DNA of 64,000 nucleotides, from NCBI RefSeq assembly GCF_954871325.1, contig NC_088775.1, positions 40,463,561 to 40,527,560 of the forward strand, read 5' to 3'. Below the pieces are notes generated by a model. It was not told the DNA's origin. It worked only from the letters and a program-made list of their open reading frames with translations, and ran no database searches. Position 1 is the first letter of the stretch. Each line of letters opens with the position of its first letter. The translations under genes and the position numbers were made by a program. Of this stretch, positions 23,641 through 35,598 are shown piece after piece. The DNA is from Gordionus sp. m RMFG-2023 (Eukaryota; Nematomorpha; Gordioida; Chordodea; Parachordodidae).

Positions 23641-23929
23641 ATCCTACATGATAGAAAAAGCTTGCCAAAATGGTTCTTCAAACAATATTCATCTTAATTC
23701 GCATATATACTTATTATTTTGCATATAGTAAATATTTGTATAATTTTTATTTTTCATTGTTCCTGCTCAATAAAATTAGCTATTGAAAATATACTTTTTT
23801 ATATTATGGCAATACATACATTAATAATATTTTCTTAATATCCATTCTTAACCCCATACCCATATTATATTTTGTGATACTTCACCATTTGTTAATCATG
23901 GGAATTTCTGATTCCGAGCCATTTTTAAT
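23641..23929. other. AT-rich spacer
   Basis: Nothing recognised. Confidence 0.3.
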
Positions 23930-24290
23930 TTTCAGGCTACACTTCCTTAGGCCGAAGGTGGGCTATGATAAATTAATTAGAAATTTAACTATCTCCGAGC
24001 TTGGTAAAAATTTTTCAAAATTATTATGGGATTGGCTGGGCTTGGAAAATATTCCTAAAATTAATATAGGCTTGGGAAAATTTTTTAAAATTATTATGGG
24101 TTGGACCAGGTTTGAGAAAAAATTTCAAAATTATAATGAGTTGGGCTGGGCTTGAGAAAAATCAAAATTAATAAGCTCTTGAACGCTTGGAAATTTTTTA
24201 ATATATAATATGGGCCAGACATTGGCCTAAAAAAATTTTTTGCAGGCCTGGGTGGGGCCTGATGAAAAAAAGCACTATGAAGATCTCTGA
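23930..24290. repeat. GGGCTGGGC-type degenerate repeat block
   Basis: About five imperfect copies of a motif such as TTGGCTGGGCTTGGAAAA, spaced roughly 40-55 bp apart, then GGCCTGGGTGGGGCC. The open frames across it reflect the repeat, not a gene. It resembles the block at 560-900 and the subterminal sequence of some hAT elements. Confidence 0.45.
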
Positions 24291-26937
24291 GCATTATGAT
24301 TTTTTTAAGATTTTATTTTAGTTTTGAACTACAAAAATTATTATGGTCTTGAACCGGGTTAGGGGAACAAAATTATTGTGGGCATGCTGGCTTTAGATTT
24401 TTATTATTAAATATTAGCCATAGGTAATCAATAATATTTTAACAAAGAATTTTGATATGGGTCTCAATTAAAGGTTAATTTAAATATATTTTTAATCAAA
24501 TAGTATTCACTTAATACTAAGGGGTTAAACTGGGCCTACCTTAAGGGGGGGGGGAGAAAAAAGTATAAAAATTGGATATGGTTTTTAAATAAAAGGTAAC
24601 ATCAATCGTAAGAGAACGAATAAAATTCTCATTACCCAAATTAGATTCACCATCCGCGTTTTTCATTAAGATCATATTTGGCTTTTAATAAACAAACATG
24701 GCAAAGGTGTTATATATTTCTATTTATATCAGTAAACAAAATATCAATTAAATCATCATTTGAATGAAAAATATTATTAAAGGAAATTCCATTTGCGAAC
24801 TATTTATCCCATAGAAAATATCAGATTTTTCTATACAATCCTTCGAATAAGCATCTACATGTAATTGATCCTGCAGATTTTCCATAGGTTAATTAACCTA
24901 CCAACAGATTTTGGCAGATTGATATGAGACCAATTAAGCTTAAATCATGGATGAATTATTGTTGCTAATATTCTAATGTTCTAAAATAGTGAAGGAAATT
25001 TATATTATAAGAAATGATAATTAACATTATTATCGGAGCTGAGCAAAAAGTAACAGGTTCTCATTTCGATCTGTCACTTCATTAATTGTACGTGCATTCT
25101 AGATATATAATAGACATTAGTAAATCTATAGTAATTTATTTTTATTTTTAATTCAATAAATAAAACTTGAAGTTGTATATCAAATTCGTAAATATCGTCT
25201 TGATAAAATTTATAAGAAAATTATAAAATATGGTCGAGGACCATAATATATGATGTAGATGAATATTTTTTAAAAAAATATATTTTTTTTTTTTATTTTT
25301 ATTTTATTATATACTTTTTAAGCAAAAAAATTAATTTTTAAATGGATCAAATATTTGACAAAAATATAGGCGGATACTTTAATATATTAAAACAATTTAC
25401 AAAAAACATGTCTTAAATAGATTTTCATCCAAGGCAGATCTGCTAAAAAAAATGGTTGAATCCATCTTAAATATTTATCCTTACCTCCTTCAATTTGAGG
25501 ATTTTGTGTAAAATCCCCACTTTCTCCCTCCTCACCCGCTGGCAGAAATGTATAACTTTCTTAAATCGTGATACTACAAAAACAAATCTAGATCTTCCAC
25601 CTCCTCCTATTTCTATAGTACCATTAAATAATTTTTCCTTCACTCGAAATTTAATTAAAATATTTGATTAATATATTGTAGGCTCAAGAAAATTTCCGCG
25701 TTTCGAAATCTTCAAAACTCTAGAACATGTCATTTATATATTTTTTTTAATTGGAATTTGATATTTTATTAAAGATTACATGTACATAAATATCCTCAAA
25801 ATTCTTTAGAATTTAATTTAGTCTATCAAATTTGAGATCAAAAATGTTAAAACTTGACAAAATAATATCAAGGCCCTCTCAAATATTATTTTTTCAGAGC
25901 AATTTATTCCCAATATGAATAACTGGGAACTCACGATTTTGAAATAAAACCTTGGTCATATATTATAACGCAGAAAACAAACATACTTTGAGATGTTCAT
26001 TTGAATGCAATTATCGAATTACCAGGAAATATAATTTGATTATCGAAATTTGTTCTAAATAGAGGCTCTTTTTTCTTGTAAAAACAGCCTAACAATCTCT
26101 TCTTCCATTGATCGAGTGCCATTGTTGCGAGATTATGTACCGCACTTCAGGAATTTTTAATTCAAGCGCGCTATATGATCCAAAATTTGATAACTCATCT
26201 TCACAAACAAAAGTTTTTAATTTTTCCTATGTATATCGGCGAATTTAGACCAGGGGATTGTCTTTGTCACTTTATTATATTTCCCTATTACTATTTTTTG
26301 CTGAAATACCATAGTAAGTTTTCGATTACTATTCTCGCATTACCGAATAGATTATCAATAAGGAAATTCTAAATTTTAATTCCGAACTTTATCTGCTTCA
26401 AAACAGTTATGCTAGATTTTCCTGCTTTCAATCCCTGCTGTTTATCGTTAAAAGACACTATTTATCATAATCTGCTCTACACCTTTTCTAGATTTTCACA
26501 AAGCGCCATAATAATTTCATTCCTCTAAAGGTATTATTTACTCATATCGCTTTTAACTTTAAACTTAAATTAACAATTTATTTTTACACTGTTAGAGTAC
26601 TATTACTAAAAAGTAAGTCTCTTCCAATGCCTTCACCATCTCGACTTTTTATCAGGTTCCGCAGTGAAAGGGAGTGGGGGACAATACCAAATAACAAAAG
26701 CAAAACCTCACCAACTAATTAAAGTTGATGTTGTTATATTATCATATTTTGCATAAAAAGCTAAACCTATATATGTAGTGCTCACAAAGCTATGATAGCT
26801 TATTAGTTACGTTAAAATAAAAGGGTTGTTTAAAAAGATCCAACCTTAGTTAGTCACAAATGTTAGATAATAATTAATTATTCCTCTGCAAGAACATATA
26901 ATAATTTAATAGGTACATCCAATAAAAATGTCGATTA
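24291..26937. other. long AT-rich stretch without a recognised gene
   Basis: No transposon enzyme or RNA gene recognised. Positions 25480-26130 are slightly less AT-rich. On the minus strand they contain possible short exons, for example MALDQWKKRLLGCFYKKK from about 26122, and GTIEIGGGGRSRFVFV around 25600. These may be a remnant of a small-intron host gene, but no consistent gene model or family could be found. Confidence 0.4.
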
Positions 26938-27272
26938 CATGTCTACATACTTGGTGTGGGGAGGGAGGGGGGTGCTTGCTAACAAATCTTTCGAAGGATG
27001 TAAGGGTTAGATCTAAGGGGGTTAAGCTAAGGGTGGGGTATCAATTAATTTTTAGATGAAAAGGCCAGCATATACTGCTGTAAAAATTTATTTAATATAC
27101 TTTAATTATAGACCTATTAAAATTTTAAACGTTCGCGGGGGTGATACATTTTTTAACTGTTTTAGGGGCTTAAGAATATCACAGCCGAGGTGATTAATTT
27201 TTTTAGGGAGGTAATTAGAGATTTTTTCAAGGGGATTTGCCTCAAGTAAATATTAAGTCATTGTAGACGGTG
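26938..27272. mobile_element. possible TIR element related to the CAG-GTCTACATG family
   Basis: The left end CATGTCTACATACTTGG and the right end reverse-complemented CACCGTCTACAATGAC resemble the ends at 4910-5487 and 28709-29567. The G-rich interior is similar too. The flanking octamers do not match, so this is an old or imprecise copy. Confidence 0.4.
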
Positions 27273-28700
27273 TCCAAGGTTCAACATGAAATAAAATTAC
27301 TACATAAATTTATTATATCATTGTAAAATATATATATATATATTAAAATTAATTGCATTTATGATAACTTTCTATTTATAGAACTTGTCCAATGGGTATA
27401 AAATATATAAATGATTACTTTTAAGAACACGCTTAATTAAAACTAAGCTTTTTTAAAAAATATATATTTAGCTTTATTACTGTTCTAGATCTCAATCGAT
27501 ATATAGAAATTGGAATAGATTTTATGAATTCTCCATAGAAATCTCATTTTAATTATTTACTAAGGGCGATTTATAAATGTGCTTAGTTTTGCCGGAAAAA
27601 AAATTCCAGTATGTGAAGAGTATCTCTTCTAGAAAATTCATACAGTTTTTCCGTTTTTTAAAAAAAATTTCATATAAAATTATTTATAATATATTAAGAT
27701 AATTTAGAAATTTTCTCGAAAAATTTTCTCAAATATATATCGTACTCTATCCCTCTATAATTTTTTTCGGTATAATCAAAATTTCAAAATTAAGAATTGC
27801 TTTACAGTAAATGATTTGTAATTGAGAGATTCTCAACCGCCACGAGAGGATTTTAGATTAATCCTTATAGAAAAATTTGTACATATATATATAATAGTCA
27901 GTAGAGAGATAATTCTTAATTTTCCAGACAATTTATATGAATGGAAGCTATGAAGGATAAAAGTTCAACATATGAGGAAGTAATGATTAGATTAAAATTA
28001 GCATGTAATTTTAAATCACTAAAGAAAATAAAAGAAACACCTAGATCAATTCATACATCTAATTATCCTAATAATACTTTTCAATCTAAAACTTATAAAA
28101 ATAGTTATAATAATAATTATTATCAGCAATAAGAATTCAAATAATTATTATAACAAAAATCAATATATTTATAAAAAAAAATGATTATCATAATAATAAA
28201 TTTAGTAATAAAAGTTATTATGAAAGTAGAAATTTATAAAATAAATATTATTATGAGACATATATAACAATAGAAATTATCATTATAATAATAAATTTCA
28301 AAATAGCAATAACTTCAACAAAAATGGATTACATAATTTATTACCAAATATTCAAAATAAATTTTGCAATAAAAATATTGAGACAAATAATTGAGTTAAT
28401 TTAGAGAAAATACCTGGTTTATTCATGACTGATTATGATTCTGATTCTTATCAAAACTGGAAAAACGTTGATTGGGGAAATAAGAAAACTTTTTGTAAAA
28501 TTAAAATACAAACTGTTATGGATATATATCGTATCAAATTCAAAATATTTCATGATTCAATATTCCAATATACGATTATATTCTTTATTCTATTTATTAT
28601 TCCGTTTTAATTTATTCTATTATCATTTCAATTATTCCAAAATTATTTTATTCGAGATAATTTGATGCTGATAATAATTTACAAATAATAATTACAAACA
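27273..28700. other. AT-rich region with a possible gag-like Asn-rich relic
   Basis: Mostly featureless AT-rich DNA. A plus-strand frame at 27941-28132 reads SSTYEEVMIRLKLAC and then an Asn/Tyr-rich tail. That composition resembles the spacer of gag in fossils A and B, but there is no knuckle or pol beside it. It may be a very old gag fragment (confidence about 0.25). Confidence 0.4.
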
Positions 28701-28708
28701 ATGATAAT

Positions 28709-29567
28709 CAGTGTCTACATGGCAGAAAATTTGATGGAGGCAAACTCACCTAAAAAATTTATTCTTACCCGCCTAAAAAATTCTGCAGCCTTTGGCCGCG
28801 ATATTCGCCAAACCACGATGCTATAGTGATATTAATAAAAAAATCTTATAATAAGCTACCATTTATACTAACAATAAAATTTTATTAACATCCTTTCAGG
28901 CCTATTTAGGCTAGAAATAATAATCAAATCTTTAATTCTTGCTAATAATTAGTCGGCAATTGAAAAGCTGTATAGGCCACTCCATTGGGATTGATCGAGA
29001 AAAAATATAATACGGGAATCTTTAATAACTTTGGATGTTTGCTAATTATTAAATAAAAAATATAGTTAAAATTTGTTTACCTATCAAAAATCTTATTTTT
29101 AATAAGAAAATTTAAAGTATTTTGCTAAAATGATTTATTATATTCTTACCGAAATTTTAAATAATTTATTATATTCTTACTGAAATTTTAAATGATTTAT
29201 TATATTCTTACTGAAATTTATTATTAAAATTAATTATACATGTTAGCTTCTTTACTTTTAAGAGATTAACTAATTATTTTACGTGTGAAATTGTATAATA
29301 TTATGGTAAATATATTAATAAGAAGATGTAAAAAAAGAAAAAATTTATAGTTTTTTATTATTTGTAATAGACAGATCTATCATATCAATTATCGAATTTA
29401 AAAAGACTATATTTAAGTAAAAAACTAACTCCAAAAATTATAGCTTACCCCCTAAAAAATATCTATCCACAAAAATCTATACTTACCCCCCCCCCCCCCC
29501 CAAAAAAAAAATACCAATATATTTTGGAGACATTTGTCTCCTATCCACCCCGGCCATGTAGGTACTG
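28709..29567. mobile_element. hAT-type non-autonomous element with perfect 8-bp TSD
   Basis: 859 bp. The left end is CAGTGTCTACATGGC; the right end reverse-complemented is CAGTACCTACATGGC, agreeing at 13 of 15 positions. The octamer ATGATAAT flanks it exactly (28701-28708 and 29568-29575). The interior has no coding capacity and contains a homopolymer run of C at about 29487-29502. Same family as 4910-5487. Confidence 0.87.
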
Positions 29568-29575
29568 ATGATAAT

Positions 29576-29970
29576 AACTACAAATGATAATGAATAACAA
29601 GATCAACAAGCTAATGAGATGATGATCAAGCTAATGAGATGATGAAGATCAAGCTAATGATTTGACGATCAGGATAATAAGCTAGCGATTCAAACAAACC
29701 AACGATAAATACATGACTTAAGCAACAACAACAATGGCAAACATTAAACAATAAATTGGACAAAACTTAACGATATCCGCTCACTTCAAATACAGCAAGG
29801 AACAATTAAAAAAAAAATTATTAAATTAAAATATTATTTAAATATTGGTCATTAAATAGTATTATAAATTAAATATCATATATTCGTATTACTAATTTTG
29901 AACATCCATATTTTCGTATATAAAAACCTTGTATAATTTTATTTTATATTATTCTAATTTTATTTTGTAT
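29576..29970. other. AT-rich spacer with short GATCAAGCTAATGA repeats
   Basis: Positions 29606-29665 carry three imperfect direct repeats of GATCAAGCTAATGAGATGAT. Otherwise no gene. It continues the sequence interrupted by the 28709-29567 element. Confidence 0.45.
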
Positions 29971-30189
29971 GTATATATGTTAGCGTCAATGTAATTTTTC
30001 CTATAATTTATAAATGACTCAAAGGTTAATAGTAAAATTATTTATAATTGATAAGATAGGCATTCCAAATATGATGGAATGTATTTTCAGTAAAATCAGA
30101 TTTTTTTAAAAAAAGGGCTCAAAAAATGATTTTAAAGTTGAAAAAATAATACATTGCCGGAAAAAACACATTGACGCTAACATATATAC
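29971..30189. mobile_element. short MITE with 22-bp perfect inverted ends
   Basis: 219 bp. The left end starts GTATATATGTTAGCGTCAAT and the right end is its exact reverse complement over 22 bp. Inner edges are also paired (TTTTTCC and GGAAAAAA). If the true ends are TGTTAGCG...CGCTAACA, the duplication would be a short TA-rich word, which would fit Tc1/mariner-type insertion. The superfamily is not certain. Confidence 0.7.
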
Positions 30190-30779
30190 TACTTTTAAAT
30201 GTACAGTATTATTAAATTATTATCCAATTTTTTGATCTATAAAAAAATAAAAATTGATTTTAAAAACTCCCTGCCTACCATAACATTCTCTAGTATAATT
30301 ATTTTTTTAGAAATAGTATCAAATCTATATGTAATACATAATAGGATTCTCGTTTAGGGGGCTATCAAAATGATTTATTTCGGGGCTATTACGGAGCCAT
30401 TAAATAATATTTCGTTAAGAGGGGTATTCAAATTTTGAGAGGGCTCGAGCCCATTTATTTACCCCCTCCCACCTCATATTAAAAATAATTTTTTTAAATA
30501 ATAAATAGACAAGTCGCTGAATCTGAGCCGTTTTTTACGACTCCGGCTCGAGTTCATAGTCGGAAAACTCTACTATTTAATAACATTATATAGATGTTGT
30601 TTTAATTATATTCGAATTGTTTTAAAGATTATATCAATCACATTTGATTGGTAAGTGTCAGTCATAATTTTTATAAACTTTAGTATATTGCCATTTTACA
30701 ACATTTATTAAATATTTTAAGCTTATAAATTATAATACCTAGAGAAAATTAAATCCAATATATAATTTATTTACATATA
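30190..30779. other. AT-rich spacer with G-rich transposon-end-like sequence
   Basis: Positions 30350-30475 hold GGGGGCTATC and GAGGGCTCGAGCCC followed by a C-rich run. Positions 30520-30580 hold an imperfect palindrome around GAGCCG and CGGCTC. These may be the left flank of the hAT relic that follows. No gene. Confidence 0.35.
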
Positions 30780-31940
30780 GTATTATAAATGACACATCAA
30801 AATGTAATATTACTGATTGTCAAATAAATATGAAAGGCTATCATGGAGTAAATCTTGAGCGTCACATAAAAAGAAACCACCCTCTATAATTCGATAAAAT
30901 TAACAAAATATCACAACAAAAGCAATAAAATATAAAGGTTTAAGATGTGATAAAGCCAACAGACAATAGAAAAAGTATAAAAGAAGAGACAATATCAGTA
31001 AAACTTAATAAAAATAATAATAATCGATGCTTGTATTAAGTTGGTCACTTTTAATTGCAGAGCATTCAAGTATCATATAGTGAAATTTATTTTACAGCTT
31101 TGGAATTGGAAGCAAATATAGGGTTGATATATATCCAAAAACTATTTAAAGTAGCTACCAAGAACTTACAACTTGAGCAGCTAACTTTAGGGGATTTTTA
31201 TGGCATATGGCTAAAAGCTAAATTAGAAATTTTTATTTTTACTTCACCCTTTGCTGGTTCAATAATAGATGCAATTTTAGAGAGAAACAACTTCTAAACA
31301 ACAATTCCCCTTTGTTATGTGTATATCTAGATTTAAGGTATGTTTTAAAAATATTATATTATATTTTATATAAATTTAATTAATAATCTTATTCACCTTA
31401 ATTAATGATTTTATTTTACTTTATATATTTTTCTATTTATTCATAAAAAATAATAAGATTTTTTTAATGATATTTTTAATTTTTATTATATAGATATCAA
31501 GTGCTTCTGACTGAAGAAGAAAAAAAGAAGGCTAGAGAGCATATTATTAAAATATGGCATAATATGGAATTAAACTTTGTTACGAGTGAAGGTGAATCAA
31601 CGCCGGTTAATATATCGACATCTGAAGAGGATTTGGTAGAAAGTCTTCTTAAAAAAAGATGGTAACAAACAAAATCTGTTACAAAAATCGGTGAATATTA
31701 GAAATATTTTAGTTAATTTTTCTAAAGAACCTAAGTTAAATAAAAATATTAATATTTTAGACTATTGGAGAAATCAGAGTAATTGATACCCAGAATTATA
31801 TAAATTGTCTGATATAATACTGGCAGTGCCAACTACTCAAGTTAGTGTGGAAAGATGTTTTTCAACAATTAAATTTATACTATCTCCTTATAGCTGTAAT
31901 ATGAGTGAGACGAATCTTGAAAATATATTAATGGCTTAAT
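30780..31940 (+). pseudogene. hAT transposase relic with BED finger and dimerisation domain
   Basis: The plus strand encodes a BED-type finger with C-x4-C...HIKRNHP (about 30800-30885). Next is a helical stretch with FYGIWLKAKLEIF (31055-31297), then YLDL at a probable intron (31338-31493, GTATGT...TATATAG), then EEEKKKAREHIIKIW. The C-terminal dimerisation motif reads ILAVPTTQVSVERCFS (about 31820-31865), ending LENILMA. The order matches hAT transposases. Frameshifts and stops make it inactive. GC-richer flanks near 30530-30580 and 32140-32250 (GAACCG words) may be the element ends. A different lineage from hAT-P. Confidence 0.75.
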
Positions 31941-32795
31941 AAAAAAATTTTAAGTAAATAAAGTTAAATATTGCTCATATTAAATTAATCATTGATATTT
32001 ATTGGTTATATTTATAAATTAAATATTATTTTATAATGTGCAATTAATAAAAATGAAGGTTTTATGTATATGTGTTTTTTATTTTAATGATAAAATAAAA
32101 AAAAGGTATTTTTCCCTATATATAATTTGAATGTAGTACAAACCGGTTTTTAGAGGTTCGAACCGATATTTTTATTTTTTACGAACCGAACCTGAAATTT
32201 TATTTTTATCAGAACCTGAATCTGAACCGAACTTATATTCGTTTCGGTTTGGTTTCCTGGTATTATATTACATATTTAATCAAATTCACTACTATTAAGA
32301 TGCTCCCCGTATATTGGGGATCCAATAAATAATCAGCAGTATGAGCACATGTATTTGATAAGTTTTTTCTTTTTCAACGTATCTTTAAATTTTTTTCTTC
32401 TATTGAGGAAATTGTAAAATCTTGGCATGATTAAATTATGTCAAGGGCGTCGCTAGCCTTTACAACCTCAGGGGGATCAACTAAAAAATTTTTATGGGGG
32501 GCTTCGTCTCACATACCCCCCCCCCCCCCAATTTGCGGGTCTTCGGCCGGGTTTTAATATATTATACTTTTTTAAAATTTATAAAATAATACAAGACATT
32601 TCTAAAAATAATATTTTTTAATACAAAATCTATTTATTAGAGTATAAAATATTTTTGATTGTTGATATAAAAAAATTTTGCGTCTAAAGAATTATAAATG
32701 ATAAAAAAGGTTAATTAATTCATATATATATATGCCTCAAAAGGTTAATTAATTCATATATATATATGCCTCAATTGATAATGGTTTTTGAAAAC
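31941..32795. other. AT-rich flank with transposon ends and a short tandem duplication
   Basis: Positions 32450-32545 contain GGGCGTCGCTAGCC, G-runs and a C homopolymer, like the end of a DNA transposon. At 32706-32775 a unit of about 35 bp (AAAGGTTAATTAATTCATAT and onward to GCCTCA) is duplicated in tandem. No gene. Confidence 0.45.
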
Positions 32796-32801
32796 TACAT
32801 A

Positions 32802-33235
32802 ATCTATATTATAATTTTCCGATGTGCTCACTACGTCATCGTGACGTCATGTCATCGCTACGTCATGTCATCGCTACGTCATGTCATCGCTACGTCATGT
32901 CATCGCTACGTCATGTCATCGCTACGACATGTCATCGCTACGTCATGTCATCGCTACGTCATGTCATCGCTACGTCATGTCATCGCTACGTCATGTCATC
33001 GCTACGTCATGGCATCGCTACGTCATGTCATCGCTACGTCATGTCATCGCTACGTCATGTCATCGCTACCATGTTAGGTATGTGTACACCATCAATTCTC
33101 GATATTCCATTCATCTGTTTTTATAAAATAAATAAATAAAATCAACAAATAAAAAAAAATACGTACCGATGACCTGACGTAGCGATGACATGACCGATGA
33201 CATGACGTAGCGATGACATTACGTAGCGATGACAT
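32802..33235 (+). mobile_element. foldback-like element with inverted 16-bp minisatellite arms
   Basis: Left terminus ATCTATATTATAATTTTCC at 32802. A left arm of about 15 units of CGCTACGTCATGTCAT runs from 32820 to 33070. A spacer of about 90 bp (ATGTTAGGTATGTGTACACC) runs to 33160. A shorter arm of the same repeat in reverse orientation occupies 33161-33233 (GATGACATGACGTAGC). Arms made of short tandem repeats in inverted order recall the Drosophila FB (foldback) elements. The right terminus seen in copy 1 (11451-11470) is missing here. No protein is encoded; open frames are repeat artefacts. Confidence 0.75.
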
Positions 33236-33790
33236 AGAGATTTGAAAAATCGTCTTTGAATTGATATAAACAATATTGCCTCAACTTTCTAAATATGAAT
33301 AAAATAAATGATGTGAATAAAAAGATTCAGGCTAATATTTCACTTAATCCTTTCTTTATTTTTTAGATTACCTTATCAATTTTCATCTCATATTATCAAT
33401 TACACATTAATGAAATCTCTACAAGATACTCAACTTGTATATTTATTTTAAACATATTCACAATTTTTGTCAGTACTTACATTACAATTTTTTATACTCA
33501 TATTTTTCTTTCATAACCAATAATTAAGAAGATAATCAAGTATATTCAAATATTTAAATATTCTTATCCTAACTTATTTATAATCTCCAATCCTTATAAA
33601 TAACTCTTTCTTTATTTTTTTCCCCTCCCTTAATGAAATCACTAAATTTTATTATCTCATTCTTTTCTTTCTATCTCTATTCTCTATTAACCACTATTTC
33701 TCAAAACCTTATCAATTCCTTTAATTTAATTTTTATTATTTTTATAATATAATAATTTATACCTTCTTTTTTCCCCCCTTTTTTTATGTG
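33236..33790 (-). repeat. inverted copy of the AT-rich body at 10.7-11.3 kb
   Basis: From about 33340 (CACTTAATCCTTTCTTTATT) to 33783 the sequence is the reverse complement of 10750-11260. Landmarks shared in inverted order include CTTAATTATTGGTTATGAAAG at the 11.1-kb site, the GGGGGGAAAAA run and the end of the 215-bp duplicated unit. It shows that the AT-rich body and the 16-bp arms travel together as one family. Confidence 0.7.
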
Positions 33791-35589
33791 TTTTACAAAT
33801 TAAGCATCTCGTTTTTTACGTGGGCAAAGGTACATTTATCATGCTTACAACAAAAAGATGGCTAAATATTAATAAATAGTTTAAAAATTTTAATTTATTA
33901 TCCATAGCTAATTTCTTTCAGTGGCAAATGTCCAACTTCTTCAACAACTGCGACGCTCATCTTTTTGTATAATTGTACTAATGTATATAAATTGGCAATT
34001 AGTAATTTTTTCAAACCATGCTTTAGCAAAATATTATTTATTTATATATAGATATACAATCATGAGGTATTTCAGAATGAAATTCTAATATTCCAAAATG
34101 AGATTCTAATATTTTAATATGAAAATCTTATAATCAAATATATTTTAAAATAAATTGTAACTTAATTAGATTGTTAAATATGCTTTAAATACATATTTGT
34201 TAATTAAATCAATATATTTATTGACCAATAACATTTTAGAGTATTTGACCATATTTGACCAGGTCAAATACTCCTTCGGTCAATTTACCGACTTGCTAAC
34301 CATGGTTTAAATATATTTTGTTCCATTGGTAAAATGAAATAATCCAGAAAACATCTTTAATGGTACTACGAAGTTTTGTTTTAATTATTTTAATTTTACT
34401 CACGACTCTTTCGGCAGTGCATGAGCTAATAGGTTAATAAATATTTGTGTATAATTGATAAATTGAAACAGAAAAATTAGGAGGTAAGCAAGAAGGTAAA
34501 ATAAACCAATTGCCTTGTCTGAATCATAAGTTTCAAAATTTCTCTTCTCTCTCTTCCCATCCCTTCCTTATGAATTGTAAATATTTTAATAAAATAATTT
34601 CTAATGACAAATTTTTAGATTGTTTAACCTCCAGATCATGTGTAATAATCACATACTCCATTTAGCCATTATACAAATATTTAGAAGAAACTTATACATT
34701 TCTTTAAAAACTTGACTCGAATTCAAATGGTGAAATTCACAGATTTGATATTATCTTTAACATTGTCTTTTCCGCTATTCCATTTGATGTAAAAAATTAT
34801 GTTTGATTTAAATATTACATCGATTCCTCATTAAATCTTTCATTAAACTCATTATTAACAAATCAGGTGCAGCATAAAACATACTGGTTTTAAAGTGAAA
34901 AATGAAGGTATATATATATACTTTTCCTTTTAATTGGTAATGTTTGAAGCCTAGAACTTTCAAAATCATAAGATATTAACTCCCCTTCATAAAATGCCTT
35001 TTGAAAAACATTAAAAAATTACAATTAAAATTTTTTTTTTGTTTTTTGTTTATTGAGTTTATTATTAAAAAAGAGTTTAAAAGAAAAGATAATATAAAAA
35101 ATTAACGATTATAAAAATATAGCGCATATATATATAAAACTTTAAAAAAAAACAAATGAATAAAAATAAAATTAAATAAAATTAATCGATTCACATGTAT
35201 ACTTTATTAAAACATGTATAGCAAAGCAATTACTTTAATGAATAGCCATCGTAATGGCTTGTAAAAGAAGGCGTCATTATGATAGGCTTAATTTTCTTCC
35301 TAATAATGTGATAAATTTAAGGAATTCCTCACCAAAAACAGAGTATAGGTGACAAGGGGATAAAAATTGCATTAGCGATGTCTGAATATTAGTTTATTTC
35401 AAGATAAGATGTCTAATTATGCTTCTCAAATTAATCAGGCAATTTTTTGCCAATTGAGCAGAGTTTATTGCAAACCCTATTAGATATGGTTTGCAATTTT
35501 GTACAAGCCAAGTTTGTTATTAACAATATTTTATAATAGAGTGATAAAATAAAAAATTTTTATTTTAAAAAGTATAGCACTAGCCATTG
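33791..35589. other. AT-rich stretch without a recognised gene
   Basis: No coding region or RNA gene. One hairpin at 34240-34274 (GAGTATTTGACC, 11-nt loop, GGTCAAATACTC) stands out. The rest is low-complexity AT-rich DNA. Confidence 0.45.
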
Positions 35590-35598
35590 TAGAAGTGG

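Noticed and set aside
23874-24294. Frames of 66-93 codons near 23.9-24.3 kb
   Set aside because: They track the degenerate GGGCTGGGC repeat block, with Gly/Trp periodicity from the repeat.
25480-26372. A host gene on the minus strand around 25.5-26.2 kb
   Set aside because: A few exon-like stretches are visible, but no consistent splicing, domain or family could be established.
32766-33139. Three overlapping plus-strand frames of 81-105 codons
   Set aside because: Same 16-bp minisatellite artefact as at 21.7 kb.
34240-34274. Hairpin as an RNA gene or terminator
   Set aside because: A 12-bp stem with 11-nt loop in AT-rich DNA, with no flanking gene or conserved RNA feature; noted only as a palindrome.
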